From Leptospira bourretii (GTDB lineage: Bacteria; Spirochaetota; Leptospiria; Leptospirales; Leptospiraceae), in assembly GCF_004770145.1 (NCBI RefSeq), contig NZ_RQFW01000001.1, positions 1 through 64,000 on the forward strand: a DNA stretch of 64,000 bases. Reading direction: 5' to 3'. The notes under the pieces were generated by a model that saw nothing but the letters and a program-made list of their open reading frames with translations, was not told the DNA's origin and did not search any database. The position numbers and the translations under genes are program-made. The stretch's first letter is position 1. Every line of letters starts with the position of its first letter. Positions 17,262-25,949 of the stretch are shown here, piece by piece.

Positions 17262-19031
17262 ATGAAACGATGGTTCGTTCTTTTCACAATTCCCCTTATA
17301 TTATTGGACTGCTCCAATAAAAAGAAAGGTTTATTACTTCTCCCATTTTTAGGTCTAGGAGATGGAAGCACTCAGCAAGCTGCTACATCTTCAGCCAATA
17401 CCGGTGATGGCACATTCACAGTGGTTGGATTAGAAACCACTGACCCAAACCAAGTCACTCCTCCCACAGAAACAACAGGTGGTGCTACGACTGGTGACCA
17501 AACCACAACAAGTCCTGGGACTCCTGTTGCGACTACCCCAACTCCCGCACCAACGACCGTAAACAATGAAACAACTGTCGTTGTTGTAGACCAAACCAAT
17601 AACGGTGGGGATTTTAATTTTGAAACCAACGTAACAGTTCCCGTCACTGTCGTGATCGAAAACGAAGCAGGTCCCGTGGCAAACGCACCTGTAACAGTGA
17701 CTGAAACAACAACTACGGGAGAGCCAAATGTTGTAGGAACGGGAACCACTGATTCCAATGGTTCTGTTACCATTCCTATCAGTGTGCCACCAACTGTGAC
17801 CACAGTGGAAGTGAGTGTGATTGGGGTGAATCCGACAACAGGAGAAGTGGTTGAAATTACAGGTTCTGCTCCCATCCAACAACCTTCTACAGGTTCCGGA
17901 TCAGAAGGATCAGGAACAGTTGTCGTAGCTCCAGTTGTCAATGTTGATACAACTAACTTCCAACCAGTGAATGGTTGTGTGCAAGCTGTTGACTCTGATT
18001 GTGACGGTGTTGCCAATTCTTATGATGAATTCCCAGACGATCCAAGCCTTGCAACAACAGCACGTTCCGGTCGATACACAATTGCTTTCGAAGATATGTA
18101 TCCTTCTGCAGGAGATGCAGATTTAAATGACCATTCAACTGTATTCAGCACAGAGATGGACAAAACACCAACAAACAAAGTAAAGACGATTCGTGGAACT
18201 TACACCCATGTAGCAAAAGGTGCAGGATACAATCATGAATTAAGACTTTCTTTGGATGTCCCAACCAATGCAACTGTACAAGTGAATTATATTGATGGAA
18301 GTGGCCAACCATGGAATGGTTGTGTTTCTGCTTCCAAATACACTGCCAATGCAGTGGGAGATTGTACTGGTGGAACTTTAAATACAGCACAGCTCAAACG
18401 AGGGATTCTAATTCTTCCAAGTTCTGACAAAACTTTGTTTGGCAAAAAGAACGCTCCAAGTGCAGGAACTACGTTTACAATCAATGATTTTGTTCGTGGT
18501 GTCACTGCTCAGGTGACGATTACCTTTGAAGAACCAGTGGATTTAAACGCGACGAAAAACCTTGTAGGTGGTCACCTCAACTACTTCCTTGCCATCAACC
18601 AAAAGACAGATGGAGTTTACCGACAAATTTATCGCCCTGGTTACTTCACAAATAGTGCAGGAAAAGATTCTTTCTTAGACAGTAAGGGGTTTCCATGGGC
18701 TATCATTGTTCCAGGAATCTTCAACCACCCTACAGAAGGGGCCGACATTCGTAAGCCATCGACTTCGGGTTATATCTTCTTTAACTCTTGGATGAATTCT
18801 AATGGAGTGGCTCATAAAGATTGGTATTTACATGTAGACCAAATCCCAGCACCTAACCGCCCATCGTATGTGGTTCGAGTTAGCGATTTTTATGCTGACA
18901 ATGGATTTTCTGCCTATCTAATCAAAGCAGTACGCAAAAATGCTCTAGAAGTTTCGGCAAGTTTGATTGTCGTGGGAGCTGCCCTCGGGTTCCTCATGAA
19001 AAAACGATTGCAAAAAAAACAAGCAGCTTAA
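17262..19031 (+). CDS. LruC-domain lipoprotein with C-terminal membrane anchor-like tail
   Basis: 589 residues from ATG 17262, with AGGAAA as ribosome binding site; an upstream ATG at 17241 lacks one. A lipobox-like ILLD-C gives Cys17. Residues about 35-105 are Thr-, Gly- and Pro-rich linker; about 115-230 is a Big-like or CNA-like beta region (PVTVTETTTTGEP...VVGTGTTDSNGSV); then a thrombospondin-3-like calcium motif DSDCDGVANSYDEFPDDP, and a C-terminal LruC domain (AFEDMYPSAGDADLNDHS). LruC is a known leptospiral recurrent-uveitis antigen family. The C-terminus, VSASLIVVGAALGFLMKKRLQKK, looks like a membrane anchor with a basic tail. Lipid plus tail is unusual. Confidence 0.85.
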   Translation: MKRWFVLFTIPLILLDCSNKKKGLLLLPFLGLGDGSTQQAATSSANTGDGTFTVVGLETTDPNQVTPPTETTGGATTGDQTTTSPGTPVATTPTPAPTTVNNETTVVVVDQTNNGGDFNFETNVTVPVTVVIENEAGPVANAPVTVTETTTTGEPNVVGTGTTDSNGSVTIPISVPPTVTTVEVSVIGVNPTTGEVVEITGSAPIQQPSTGSGSEGSGTVVVAPVVNVDTTNFQPVNGCVQAVDSDCDGVANSYDEFPDDPSLATTARSGRYTIAFEDMYPSAGDADLNDHSTVFSTEMDKTPTNKVKTIRGTYTHVAKGAGYNHELRLSLDVPTNATVQVNYIDGSGQPWNGCVSASKYTANAVGDCTGGTLNTAQLKRGILILPSSDKTLFGKKNAPSAGTTFTINDFVRGVTAQVTITFEEPVDLNATKNLVGGHLNYFLAINQKTDGVYRQIYRPGYFTNSAGKDSFLDSKGFPWAIIVPGIFNHPTEGADIRKPSTSGYIFFNSWMNSNGVAHKDWYLHVDQIPAPNRPSYVVRVSDFYADNGFSAYLIKAVRKNALEVSASLIVVGAALGFLMKKRLQKKQAA

Positions 19032-19058
19032 CTTAACAGACTAACCTGCTTACAAAAG

Positions 19059-19095
19059 AAATCCTTCCTTCATTCTATGGGGGAAGGATTTTTTG
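19059..19095 (+). terminator. Terminator after the LruC gene, overlapping the next ribosome binding site
   Basis: A 10-bp perfect stem, AAATCCTTCC with GGAAGGATTT, around a 13-base loop, then a T-rich tail. It ends just before the ATG at 19100, and its right arm GGAAGG is the only Shine-Dalgarno-like sequence for that gene. Confidence 0.75.
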
Positions 19096-19099
19096 TTTT

Positions 19100-20284
19100 A
19101 TGGCCTCAGTCCTTCGGTTTGCAACCAATGAATATTTTCTTTCAGGGAACTTTGATTCTGACTTAAAATCCCAAAATCCAATCCTCATCGATCCCCTTTG
19201 GAAAGGAACCAAACTAGAAGCACCTTTACACCATTTCCCCCTTCCCACTTTGGACTCACCAAATTCTTTTTGTATTCTCACATCGGGATCCACTGGGCTT
19301 CCGAAAATGGTTTGGAAAAAATGGGGAGAAATTGAAAACGAAATCTCATATTGGACAATGTTGCCGGAAATCCAAAGACTATTTACTAATGCAGACAAAG
19401 TGCAAGTACAGGTCCCACTTTGCCATTTGTATGGACTGCTTTGGGGATTTTTAATCCCCAAACGATTGGGGGTTTTGGTCGAAGGAAATCCAAATCCAGA
19501 AGGCGGAGATTTATGGATCACTTCAGCCCCACAACTGCAGAAGGCTTTCCATTCTGAGAAAAAACTTCCTCTTCATGCAATCGTTTCAGGAATGAAATTC
19601 CCTGTGCCACTTGCTCGTTCCCTAAGGGATCTAGGTGGGATCTCAATCACAGAAATCTATGGAGCAACAGAAACTGGGGCAATTGGGTTTCGAGACCCAC
19701 TACGACAAAATAGATTCCAAATCCTTTCGAGTATTGAAACAAAATTTCGATCCGTAGAAGGTATGGCAGAAACAGAATTACAAATGAAAAGTCCCTTTTT
19801 ATCACATACATCCTTTCTTTTGAAAGAGGAAGGTTGGGAAGAACAAATCATACCACCTAGCGAATATTACTCGACAAATGATTTAGGAAACTTCTCTGAT
19901 TTAGGATGGTATCTTTTCGGTAGAAAAGATCGAATCATCAAACACAATGGAAAACGAGTTTCTTTGGACCAGATTGAATCAGAAATTTTAGGTTTAGGAA
20001 TGGAAGGCGAATTTATTTCTGTCCCGGTTTCTGATGAATTAGGAGAAATCATTGGCCTTTTCTCTTCATCGATCTTATCGGATGTGGAAATATTACGAAT
20101 CTTACAAAAAGAATTACCAGCAAGCCATCTCCCTCGTGTGATTTTAAAAAATCCCGAAATCCCAAAATTACCCAACGGAAAACCAGATTATTTAACCATC
20201 ACCAAACTTTGCACCGAAAAATACCGATCCAAACAAAACCAAAGGGAGGAAAGAACACCCCAAAAAAATCTAGGATCAAACTGA
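19100..20284 (+). CDS. Short AMP-forming acyl-/aryl-acid ligase
   Basis: 394 residues. The nucleotide loop is ILTSGSTGLPKMV near residue 60; the adenylate motif is EIYGATETG, and the hinge and C-terminal lysine region reads GRKDRIIKHNGKRVS and LPNGKPDY. Typical ligases are 500 or more residues; here most of the usual N-terminal part before the P-loop is missing, as in some short standalone adenylating enzymes. The substrate is unknown; the neighbour is a hotdog-fold DUF4442 protein, suggesting a fatty or aromatic acyl substrate (inference). It may attach its product to a carrier elsewhere. Confidence 0.8.
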   Translation: MASVLRFATNEYFLSGNFDSDLKSQNPILIDPLWKGTKLEAPLHHFPLPTLDSPNSFCILTSGSTGLPKMVWKKWGEIENEISYWTMLPEIQRLFTNADKVQVQVPLCHLYGLLWGFLIPKRLGVLVEGNPNPEGGDLWITSAPQLQKAFHSEKKLPLHAIVSGMKFPVPLARSLRDLGGISITEIYGATETGAIGFRDPLRQNRFQILSSIETKFRSVEGMAETELQMKSPFLSHTSFLLKEEGWEEQIIPPSEYYSTNDLGNFSDLGWYLFGRKDRIIKHNGKRVSLDQIESEILGLGMEGEFISVPVSDELGEIIGLFSSSILSDVEILRILQKELPASHLPRVILKNPEIPKLPNGKPDYLTITKLCTEKYRSKQNQREERTPQKNLGSN

Positions 20285-20371
20285 AGATATTTTCTGTGTT
20301 TTTCATTTTTTCTTTTTTGGATGGATAAGAAAACGTAGACCGATCGTTCTATATTTTAAATTCTTGTCATT

Positions 20372-20866
20372 ATGAGACACAGAGAAATTCTTTTAGAATA
20401 CAAAGTTCATCCTTTATGGCAGTTTTTAGAACAGACTTATGGTTTTGAACAAGCATTTCGCATGTTCAAACCGTATGAAGGTGCCAATATTCTACCCAGA
20501 CTCGTAGACAAAAACACCATGATTGTGACTATGCCTCTGATTCTATCCAACACGAATTATGTGGGGACTCATTTTGGTGGATCGTTATATTCCATGTGTG
20601 ATCCGTTCTTTATGTTTTTATTAATGATGAATCTTGGAAAAGATTATATGGTTTGGGACAAAGGGGCAAAAATTGATTTTGTAAAACCGGGAGAAGGTAC
20701 AGTCACCGCAACCTTCCATATTCCAAATAACGAATTTGAAGATTTAAAAGAACTTTTGAAAAAAGAGAAAAAAACCATTCGAACCTATGAGACAGAAGTT
20801 GTTGGCGAAGATGGGAAAACCGTCGCCAAAATCACTAAGGATTTATATATCCGAAGATTGATTTAA
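20372..20866 (+). CDS. DUF4442 hotdog-fold protein
   Basis: 164 residues with hotdog-fold features, PLILSNTNYVGTHFGGSLYSMCDP being the typical segment with an Asn-x-x-Gly-x-x-His-Gly-Gly. Related proteins are putative thioesterases. It follows the short ligase after 87 bases and is convergent with the O-antigen-ligase-like gene with only a 3-base gap. Substrate unknown. Confidence 0.85.
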   Translation: MRHREILLEYKVHPLWQFLEQTYGFEQAFRMFKPYEGANILPRLVDKNTMIVTMPLILSNTNYVGTHFGGSLYSMCDPFFMFLLMMNLGKDYMVWDKGAKIDFVKPGEGTVTATFHIPNNEFEDLKELLKKEKKTIRTYETEVVGEDGKTVAKITKDLYIRRLI

Positions 20867-20869
20867 GTT

Positions 20870-22948
20870 TTAAAACTGGATTCGATTGTTTCCGTCAAAA
20901 CTGGATCGGGGCAATCGAAATTCCAATCGGGACCTTGACTTCAGGCGGATATAGGATGCACCTTTAGGACATTCTCCTGACCAAATATAACCTTGGTTGG
21001 TTTCAGTAAATAACTCTTGTTTAATGATAACTCTGTCTGAATTCAAAAATAGAATTTCGACTACTAAACTTTTACTTTTTGTTTCTAACAAAATCCTTCC
21101 CGCTCGGGAAGGACCAAATTCGGACAGTTTCCATTCCCAAACTTTCCCATGAAATTCATATTCATAGTTAGGCGACCTAGGAGGAATCGTTACAGCTGAT
21201 TGGTACTCTCCTAATTGGGTTTTTCGAAATTCTGATCCAATTCCCAAATCCCAAAATTTCCCTGAATAAAATAATGCATAATTGAGTGGAAGGCCTACCG
21301 AAAGGATTAATAACAAGGGAGAAAACCAAATCGTTTTTCTAAGTTTGTCAAAAGATGGGGAAAATCCAGATCCCTTTTCACCTAGTAGGATTAAGTAAAA
21401 ACAGAGAAACGCCCCGTCTGAGTTTTGGATTTGTACACCGAAAAATAGCGGAATGATGAGTAACAAACTTTGTTTCCATAACCCACGTTCCCATAAAAAA
21501 ACACCGATATAAAACAAAAAAACAAAGGTTCCAAAAATTCCCAAATCATGGATAAGCCATAAATAGAAGTTAGGTGGGAAATCGATCATCCCGTTGGAAG
21601 TTCTGGTTCCAACCCGTAGAGGGTCAAGTAAACCAAGTGGAAAAGAACCAATTCCATTCCCCAACCACAGATTGTTTTTGATTCCTTCCGTACAAATGGT
21701 AAGAAGTTCCGCACGAACTAAATCCATTCGTTTTAAAGCCAAATATGGTTCCGTTTTCCAAACCGATATGGCCTCCATAGAACGTTTGGATAATTCAACC
21801 AAATCCCAATCTTTTTTTAGAAAACTTAATCCATATAGAATAAGGAAAAAAAACAAAGGAAGAAGGAAGTAAGAACCGATCCTTATGATTCTTTTTTTTG
21901 TGATAGAAACGATCCACAAATCAGTTGTTAAATGAATAACACCAACAGCATTACAAATAATCCATATCACCCAAAACGCTTTTCCTTGTTTCAGACCAAG
22001 CCAAGTCACAAAAAGAAAAGATAAAATGGCAAGGACCAAACTAAATCTTTCTTTAGATTGTCTCCAAATGCTGATGAGTTTGGAAATCCAAAGAAGAGAT
22101 AGAATTGGAAGGATCCAGGAAGCTGATCCAGAGTCTTGCAAAAGTCCAGTTGTACGGCCTACTTTTACACTTTCCAGAGTTCCTTCTGAGAAAAACTCCA
22201 AACTCCAAACGGATTGGATACATATTACTAGTAAGTTGATACCAAAACCTAAAAAAATTCCAAACCGCAATTGTTCCGACAAACTATCCTTAGATGGTGT
22301 TGGCATGGATCTTTCTTCCGAAAATAGATACAAAACCACAAAGGCAGTGGGAATTAAAATTTTACAAGAAAGCCCCATTGCTTCCCGAGAGGAAAGAGAA
22401 GGAAAATACAAATACTCTTGGATCCCAAGTCCAGAGACCAAACCCAATCCCTGGTATTGGAAAAGGCAAAGCATAACAAGAAAAAACAAAAAAATAATAA
22501 ATCCAAAGTAAGTAGAATACCAAATGGGCAGATTGGATTTTCCCGTTGGATTTCGAATCATCCAGTCAGTCAGAATCTGTTCGGATTGTTTGGGAAGAGC
22601 AGTTTCATTTCTGCCTAGGAGGACAAGGATGACCTCTCTTGTCCAAATCCCAAGAATGGAGCCAAAAAACAAACCAACTAGTTGGTAGGAACCCACCATG
22701 GGTAGTCCTGACAAATAAGGCAGTCGCAAGAAAGTGAACACTCCAAGAGCTGTAAAGATTCGGCCCCACTTCCGCTGGTACATCTGTGGGAAAAAACCAA
22801 AGGAAAACTGCAATAAAAAGGATGGGAAAAAATGAACGGTGGGAACCGGTTCCACGTAACGATGAAGACTCCAAAGGGAGTACGTTAAAATGGAAAAAAA
22901 GAAAAGATCAAAGAATGGTAAGGTGCGCAGCCGGTTTGGAAAACTCAC
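20870..22948 (-). CDS. Polytopic membrane protein, O-antigen ligase/polymerase-like
   Basis: 692 residues from a GTG with no clear ribosome binding site. About 12-14 hydrophobic helices span residues 15-520; a conserved-looking loop reads NLWLGNGIGSFPLGLLDPLRVG with an Arg-rich stretch, reminiscent of the Wzy_C/WaaL periplasmic loop (G-x-G-x-G-x-F). A soluble C-terminus of about 170 residues is predicted. I would call it a WaaL/Wzy-type enzyme from topology and this loop only. No nearby LPS genes support it. Confidence 0.6.
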   Translation of the reverse strand: MSFPNRLRTLPFFDLFFFSILTYSLWSLHRYVEPVPTVHFFPSFLLQFSFGFFPQMYQRKWGRIFTALGVFTFLRLPYLSGLPMVGSYQLVGLFFGSILGIWTREVILVLLGRNETALPKQSEQILTDWMIRNPTGKSNLPIWYSTYFGFIIFLFFLVMLCLFQYQGLGLVSGLGIQEYLYFPSLSSREAMGLSCKILIPTAFVVLYLFSEERSMPTPSKDSLSEQLRFGIFLGFGINLLVICIQSVWSLEFFSEGTLESVKVGRTTGLLQDSGSASWILPILSLLWISKLISIWRQSKERFSLVLAILSFLFVTWLGLKQGKAFWVIWIICNAVGVIHLTTDLWIVSITKKRIIRIGSYFLLPLFFFLILYGLSFLKKDWDLVELSKRSMEAISVWKTEPYLALKRMDLVRAELLTICTEGIKNNLWLGNGIGSFPLGLLDPLRVGTRTSNGMIDFPPNFYLWLIHDLGIFGTFVFLFYIGVFLWERGLWKQSLLLIIPLFFGVQIQNSDGAFLCFYLILLGEKGSGFSPSFDKLRKTIWFSPLLLILSVGLPLNYALFYSGKFWDLGIGSEFRKTQLGEYQSAVTIPPRSPNYEYEFHGKVWEWKLSEFGPSRAGRILLETKSKSLVVEILFLNSDRVIIKQELFTETNQGYIWSGECPKGASYIRLKSRSRLEFRLPRSSFDGNNRIQF

Positions 22949-23052
22949 GATAGAAAGAGTTTAGAGAAAGGCACGGCAAAGCAAATGTAAATTTAAAAGT
23001 TGAGGGAGAATTCGGCGTGGTCTTATTCGGGAAAAGGACGAAGGGATTTCTC

Positions 23053-23517
23053 TTAATCGAGAGAATCCACATCCATTCCGGTGACTGGGTAAGCAGATAA
23101 AGAATCCATACGGTATCCACCAGCACGGTTACGGCTTTTTGCCATTTGTTCTGCAAATTCCACAGTAAATCTTGTCCACGGGATGGCCTTGAGTCTTGCG
23201 AGAGGAATTTTTTTCTTAGTTCCCTCACAGATCCCGTAGGTTCCGTTTTCAATCTTTTCTAACGCAAGTTCAATCTCACGTAGGGTTTCAATTTCGTTTT
23301 CAGTCAAAACAGAAGTTAAGGCTTCTGAATTGAGTTCGGATGCGATGTCCGCAATATCACCCATCTCCTTCAACCCAGATGGAGAACTAGTGTCTTCCCA
23401 TTGGTTGAGTTTGACGAGGAGGGACTCTTTTTTCTCTTGGAGGAGCTCACGCACCTCTTCAATGAACTTTTTGTCCACTCCCTTCTCGGATGAAGATTTT
23501 GCAGCTGGTTTCGGCAT
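23053..23517 (-). CDS. DksA/TraR-family protein lacking the zinc cysteines
   Basis: 154 residues from ATG 23517. A coiled-coil (KFIEEVRELLQEKKESLLVKL), DMG/D-x-AD motif (MGDIADIASE) and C-terminal zinc-finger region are in DksA order, but the finger reads YGICEGTKKKIPLARLKAIP then WTRFTVEFAEQM: of the four zinc cysteines only the first remains. This may be a non-zinc DksA like the cysteine-poor PA5536-type paralogues, with the fold held otherwise. It lies 8 bp after the L33 gene, so it is probably coexpressed with ribosome production. Confidence 0.8.
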   Translation of the reverse strand: MPKPAAKSSSEKGVDKKFIEEVRELLQEKKESLLVKLNQWEDTSSPSGLKEMGDIADIASELNSEALTSVLTENEIETLREIELALEKIENGTYGICEGTKKKIPLARLKAIPWTRFTVEFAEQMAKSRNRAGGYRMDSLSAYPVTGMDVDSLD

Positions 23518-23525
23518 CTTATTCC

Positions 23526-23687
23526 TTAGACTTTGGATTCCTTGTGATCTGTATGGGATTTGCAAAATTTGCAATATTTTTTAGTCACAAGTTTTTCCGA
23601 CTTTGTCTTCTTATTTTTAGTCTGGAAGTAATTTGACCGCCCAGGGATCGCACATGGGACACAGGTTAGTTTTATGATTTCTCTCAT
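23526..23687 (-). CDS. rpmG: 50S ribosomal protein L33
   Basis: 53 residues, shorter than the usual frame cutoff. It starts MREIIKLTCVPCAIPG and continues NYFQTKNKKTKSEKL, YCKFCKSHTDHKES. This is L33 of the zinc-binding type, with CVPC and CKFC as the two metal-binding pairs. It lies directly upstream of the DksA-like gene in the same direction. No ribosome binding site stands out. Confidence 0.95.
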   Translation of the reverse strand: MREIIKLTCVPCAIPGRSNYFQTKNKKTKSEKLVTKKYCKFCKSHTDHKESKV

Positions 23688-23721
23688 AATTTATGCCATG
23701 ACGTACCGACCCCATATATAG

Positions 23722-24666
23722 TCAATCGACAATAGCGGGTTTTTTCAGTTCCTTTCTGAAATAGGTCGCAAACAAACTCCCCAAGAGAGAATGGGTCAAA
23801 CTCGATAAAGCACTAGGAATTGCGGTGTTCGGATCGAGAAAATGTGTCCTTGCAAGGACTGCCCCAAGCCCTGAATTCTGCATCCCTACTTCAATCGAAA
23901 TGGTTTTTGCTGTTTTTACATTCTTTGTCAGATACCAGCTAAAAATCCCACCAAGTCCAAACCCACCTAGGTGCAAAAGGATGACCGCAAAAAAGATACG
24001 AAAGTCCGAATTAAGGATGGTCTCTTTTCCACTGGCAATGATCGAAGCCACAATCATCGCAATCAACAGTACAGAAAGTACGGGAAAGAAGTCTTGGATC
24101 TCTTTTGTGAGTTTTGGGAAAATTGATTTTAAAAATAATCCTAATCCAACAGGAACCAAGATCACTTGGAAGGTTGTAAACACAAGTCCCCACCTATCAA
24201 TTTCCAATCGACTTCCAATGAGAACGGAAATTAGAAAAGGAGTCATGAGGATTCCAAGGATGGTAGATACAGAAGTTAAAGTAACACTTAAGGGGACATC
24301 CGCTTTGGACAAAAATGTGATCACGTTGGATGCGGTCCCCCCAGGGCAACAAGAAACTAGGATGAGTCCCACGGCGAAGGCTTCTGGCAATTGGAATAAA
24401 TACCCGAGTGAGTATCCAAGGATGGGCATAATCGTATATTGCAAGATAGTTCCAATGAGAATGGGTTTTGGTTGTTTTAAGATCCGAATAAAATCTTCTG
24501 CTTCTAGAGTGAGTCCCATCCCAAGCATAATCGCACCGAGACTATAAGTGATCCAAGGGCCTTTGAACCAAATGATTTTTTCCGGGAATCCAAATCCAAT
24601 GGCGGAAATGAAAAGAAGCACTACCGGAAAAGCAGTCACAATCAGTTTAGAAATTTTAGTAACCAT
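23722..24666 (-). CDS. Bile acid:sodium symporter-family transporter
   Basis: 314 residues with about nine helices. The family signature is ILVSCCPGGTASNVITFLSKAD, which forms a broken helix at the sodium site, and a second, VGMQNSGLGAVLA, a few hundred bases on. In bacteria such proteins import organic acids such as pantothenate, 2-oxoacids or bile acids with sodium. The real substrate here cannot be read from sequence. Not clearly in an operon; the next gene upstream, 26 bp away, is a class V aminotransferase on the same strand. Confidence 0.9.
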   Translation of the reverse strand: MVTKISKLIVTAFPVVLLFISAIGFGFPEKIIWFKGPWITYSLGAIMLGMGLTLEAEDFIRILKQPKPILIGTILQYTIMPILGYSLGYLFQLPEAFAVGLILVSCCPGGTASNVITFLSKADVPLSVTLTSVSTILGILMTPFLISVLIGSRLEIDRWGLVFTTFQVILVPVGLGLFLKSIFPKLTKEIQDFFPVLSVLLIAMIVASIIASGKETILNSDFRIFFAVILLHLGGFGLGGIFSWYLTKNVKTAKTISIEVGMQNSGLGAVLARTHFLDPNTAIPSALSSLTHSLLGSLFATYFRKELKKPAIVD

Positions 24667-24691
24667 ATAAGATTTGATTTTACTCGTTCAC

Positions 24692-25894
24692 CTAACTTTG
24701 ACTTAGGTAATCTTTCAATGCTTCTTTCACACGAGCCACATGTTCTTCTTCGATGGCAATATGAGGGGCCATTCGGAGTCGTCCCAGTCGCACCGCTGTT
24801 GTGATTTTTCTTTGTTTTAAAAAGGCCTGGATGGCCTCCGGTTGGAACTTGGAAGGATCTTTATGACCAGTGATGGCAAGGATTCCTGTTTTGACATTGG
24901 GGAATGCATCTGATTCTAAAGTAAAACCCAGATCGTGAAGTGCGTTTTTCAACATCCCTGCCACTTCATAAATTCGTTCCCTAACCCTTGAAAACCCAAG
25001 AGTTGATAACATCTTTAATGACGCATAAAAATAAATCCAATCATTGAAATTAATCGTACTTTGTTCAAATTGGTCGGCTGCCGGTTTCCATTCATTACGA
25101 TATGGGAAATAATTGGAATCGTTGACCACACTGGATTGGCCTTTGAAGATCAGTTGGAAACCTTTGGATTCTTCTTTGGATAAGTACACCACTCCAAGCC
25201 CCAAAGGACCGAGTAACCACTTCCAGGCGGCAAAGGCACAAAAAGCCACTTTCAGTTTTCCAAAATCCAAAGGGATATGGCCTACTGCTTGGCTTCCGTC
25301 AATCACAAGTTTTGTAGAATGAGTATCACAAAGATTAGAAACTTCTTCCATATCGAAAGCCACTCCCGTACACCAATGAACAGGTGATAGGCTAAGGATA
25401 TACACATCCCCTTTTTCTAATTCGTTTTTGAGGTTGGTTAAAAATTCATCAGGAGTTTTCCCTACAGGAATAAAATCTAAACCAACACCCTTTTCTTTCC
25501 AATGTTCCCAAGGATACACATTGCTTGGATATTCGTTTTCTAAAACAAGGATCCGTTTTCCTTTCGGGATTTGGATGCTATGAGAATAGAGATTCATCCC
25601 CTCACTTGTGTTATGCACAATCCCAATTTCAGATGGATCACAAGAAAGAATCTCTGCGATGTACCCACGGATGGTAGATTTGATGACTGGTTCTGCAAAA
25701 ATAGGGGCAAAAATCCCAAACTTAGCATATTCCTGGAAATAGAGATTCATCATCTGGATGGCATAGGTCGAAACGGGTGTCGTTCCACAATAATTCAACC
25801 AAACGGAATCATTCTGTACGGGGAAATACTGGGAGATCCCTTTCCAATTTTCGAAAGAGGGAAACGAAGGAATTTCGGAGTGATTAAGAGACAT
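24692..25894 (-). CDS. Class V aminotransferase-family PLP enzyme
   Basis: 400 residues with the aminotransferase class V fold: GIVHNTSEGMNLY near the start, the PLP-phosphate-side VIDGSQAVGHIPLDF, and the Schiff-base lysine in FAAWKWLLGPLGLG. The N-terminus lacks a signal peptide. Members include cysteine desulfurase, kynureninase and isopenicillin N epimerase; the WKW motif does not point to one. No Cys loop typical of desulfurases is visible. Function unknown. Confidence 0.85.
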   Translation of the reverse strand: MSLNHSEIPSFPSFENWKGISQYFPVQNDSVWLNYCGTTPVSTYAIQMMNLYFQEYAKFGIFAPIFAEPVIKSTIRGYIAEILSCDPSEIGIVHNTSEGMNLYSHSIQIPKGKRILVLENEYPSNVYPWEHWKEKGVGLDFIPVGKTPDEFLTNLKNELEKGDVYILSLSPVHWCTGVAFDMEEVSNLCDTHSTKLVIDGSQAVGHIPLDFGKLKVAFCAFAAWKWLLGPLGLGVVYLSKEESKGFQLIFKGQSSVVNDSNYFPYRNEWKPAADQFEQSTINFNDWIYFYASLKMLSTLGFSRVRERIYEVAGMLKNALHDLGFTLESDAFPNVKTGILAITGHKDPSKFQPEAIQAFLKQRKITTAVRLGRLRMAPHIAIEEEHVARVKEALKDYLSQS

Positions 25895-25949
25895 TCAAAA
25901 ATAGAAATATCTGAAGCGACAGAAGAGAAAAGTAAAAAAAAATGGGACC

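Noticed and set aside
17372..18016. Minus-strand 214-codon frame inside the LruC gene
   Set aside because: Product is a Val/Thr/Pro repeat caused by the Thr-rich linker of the real gene read in reverse; no start signals.
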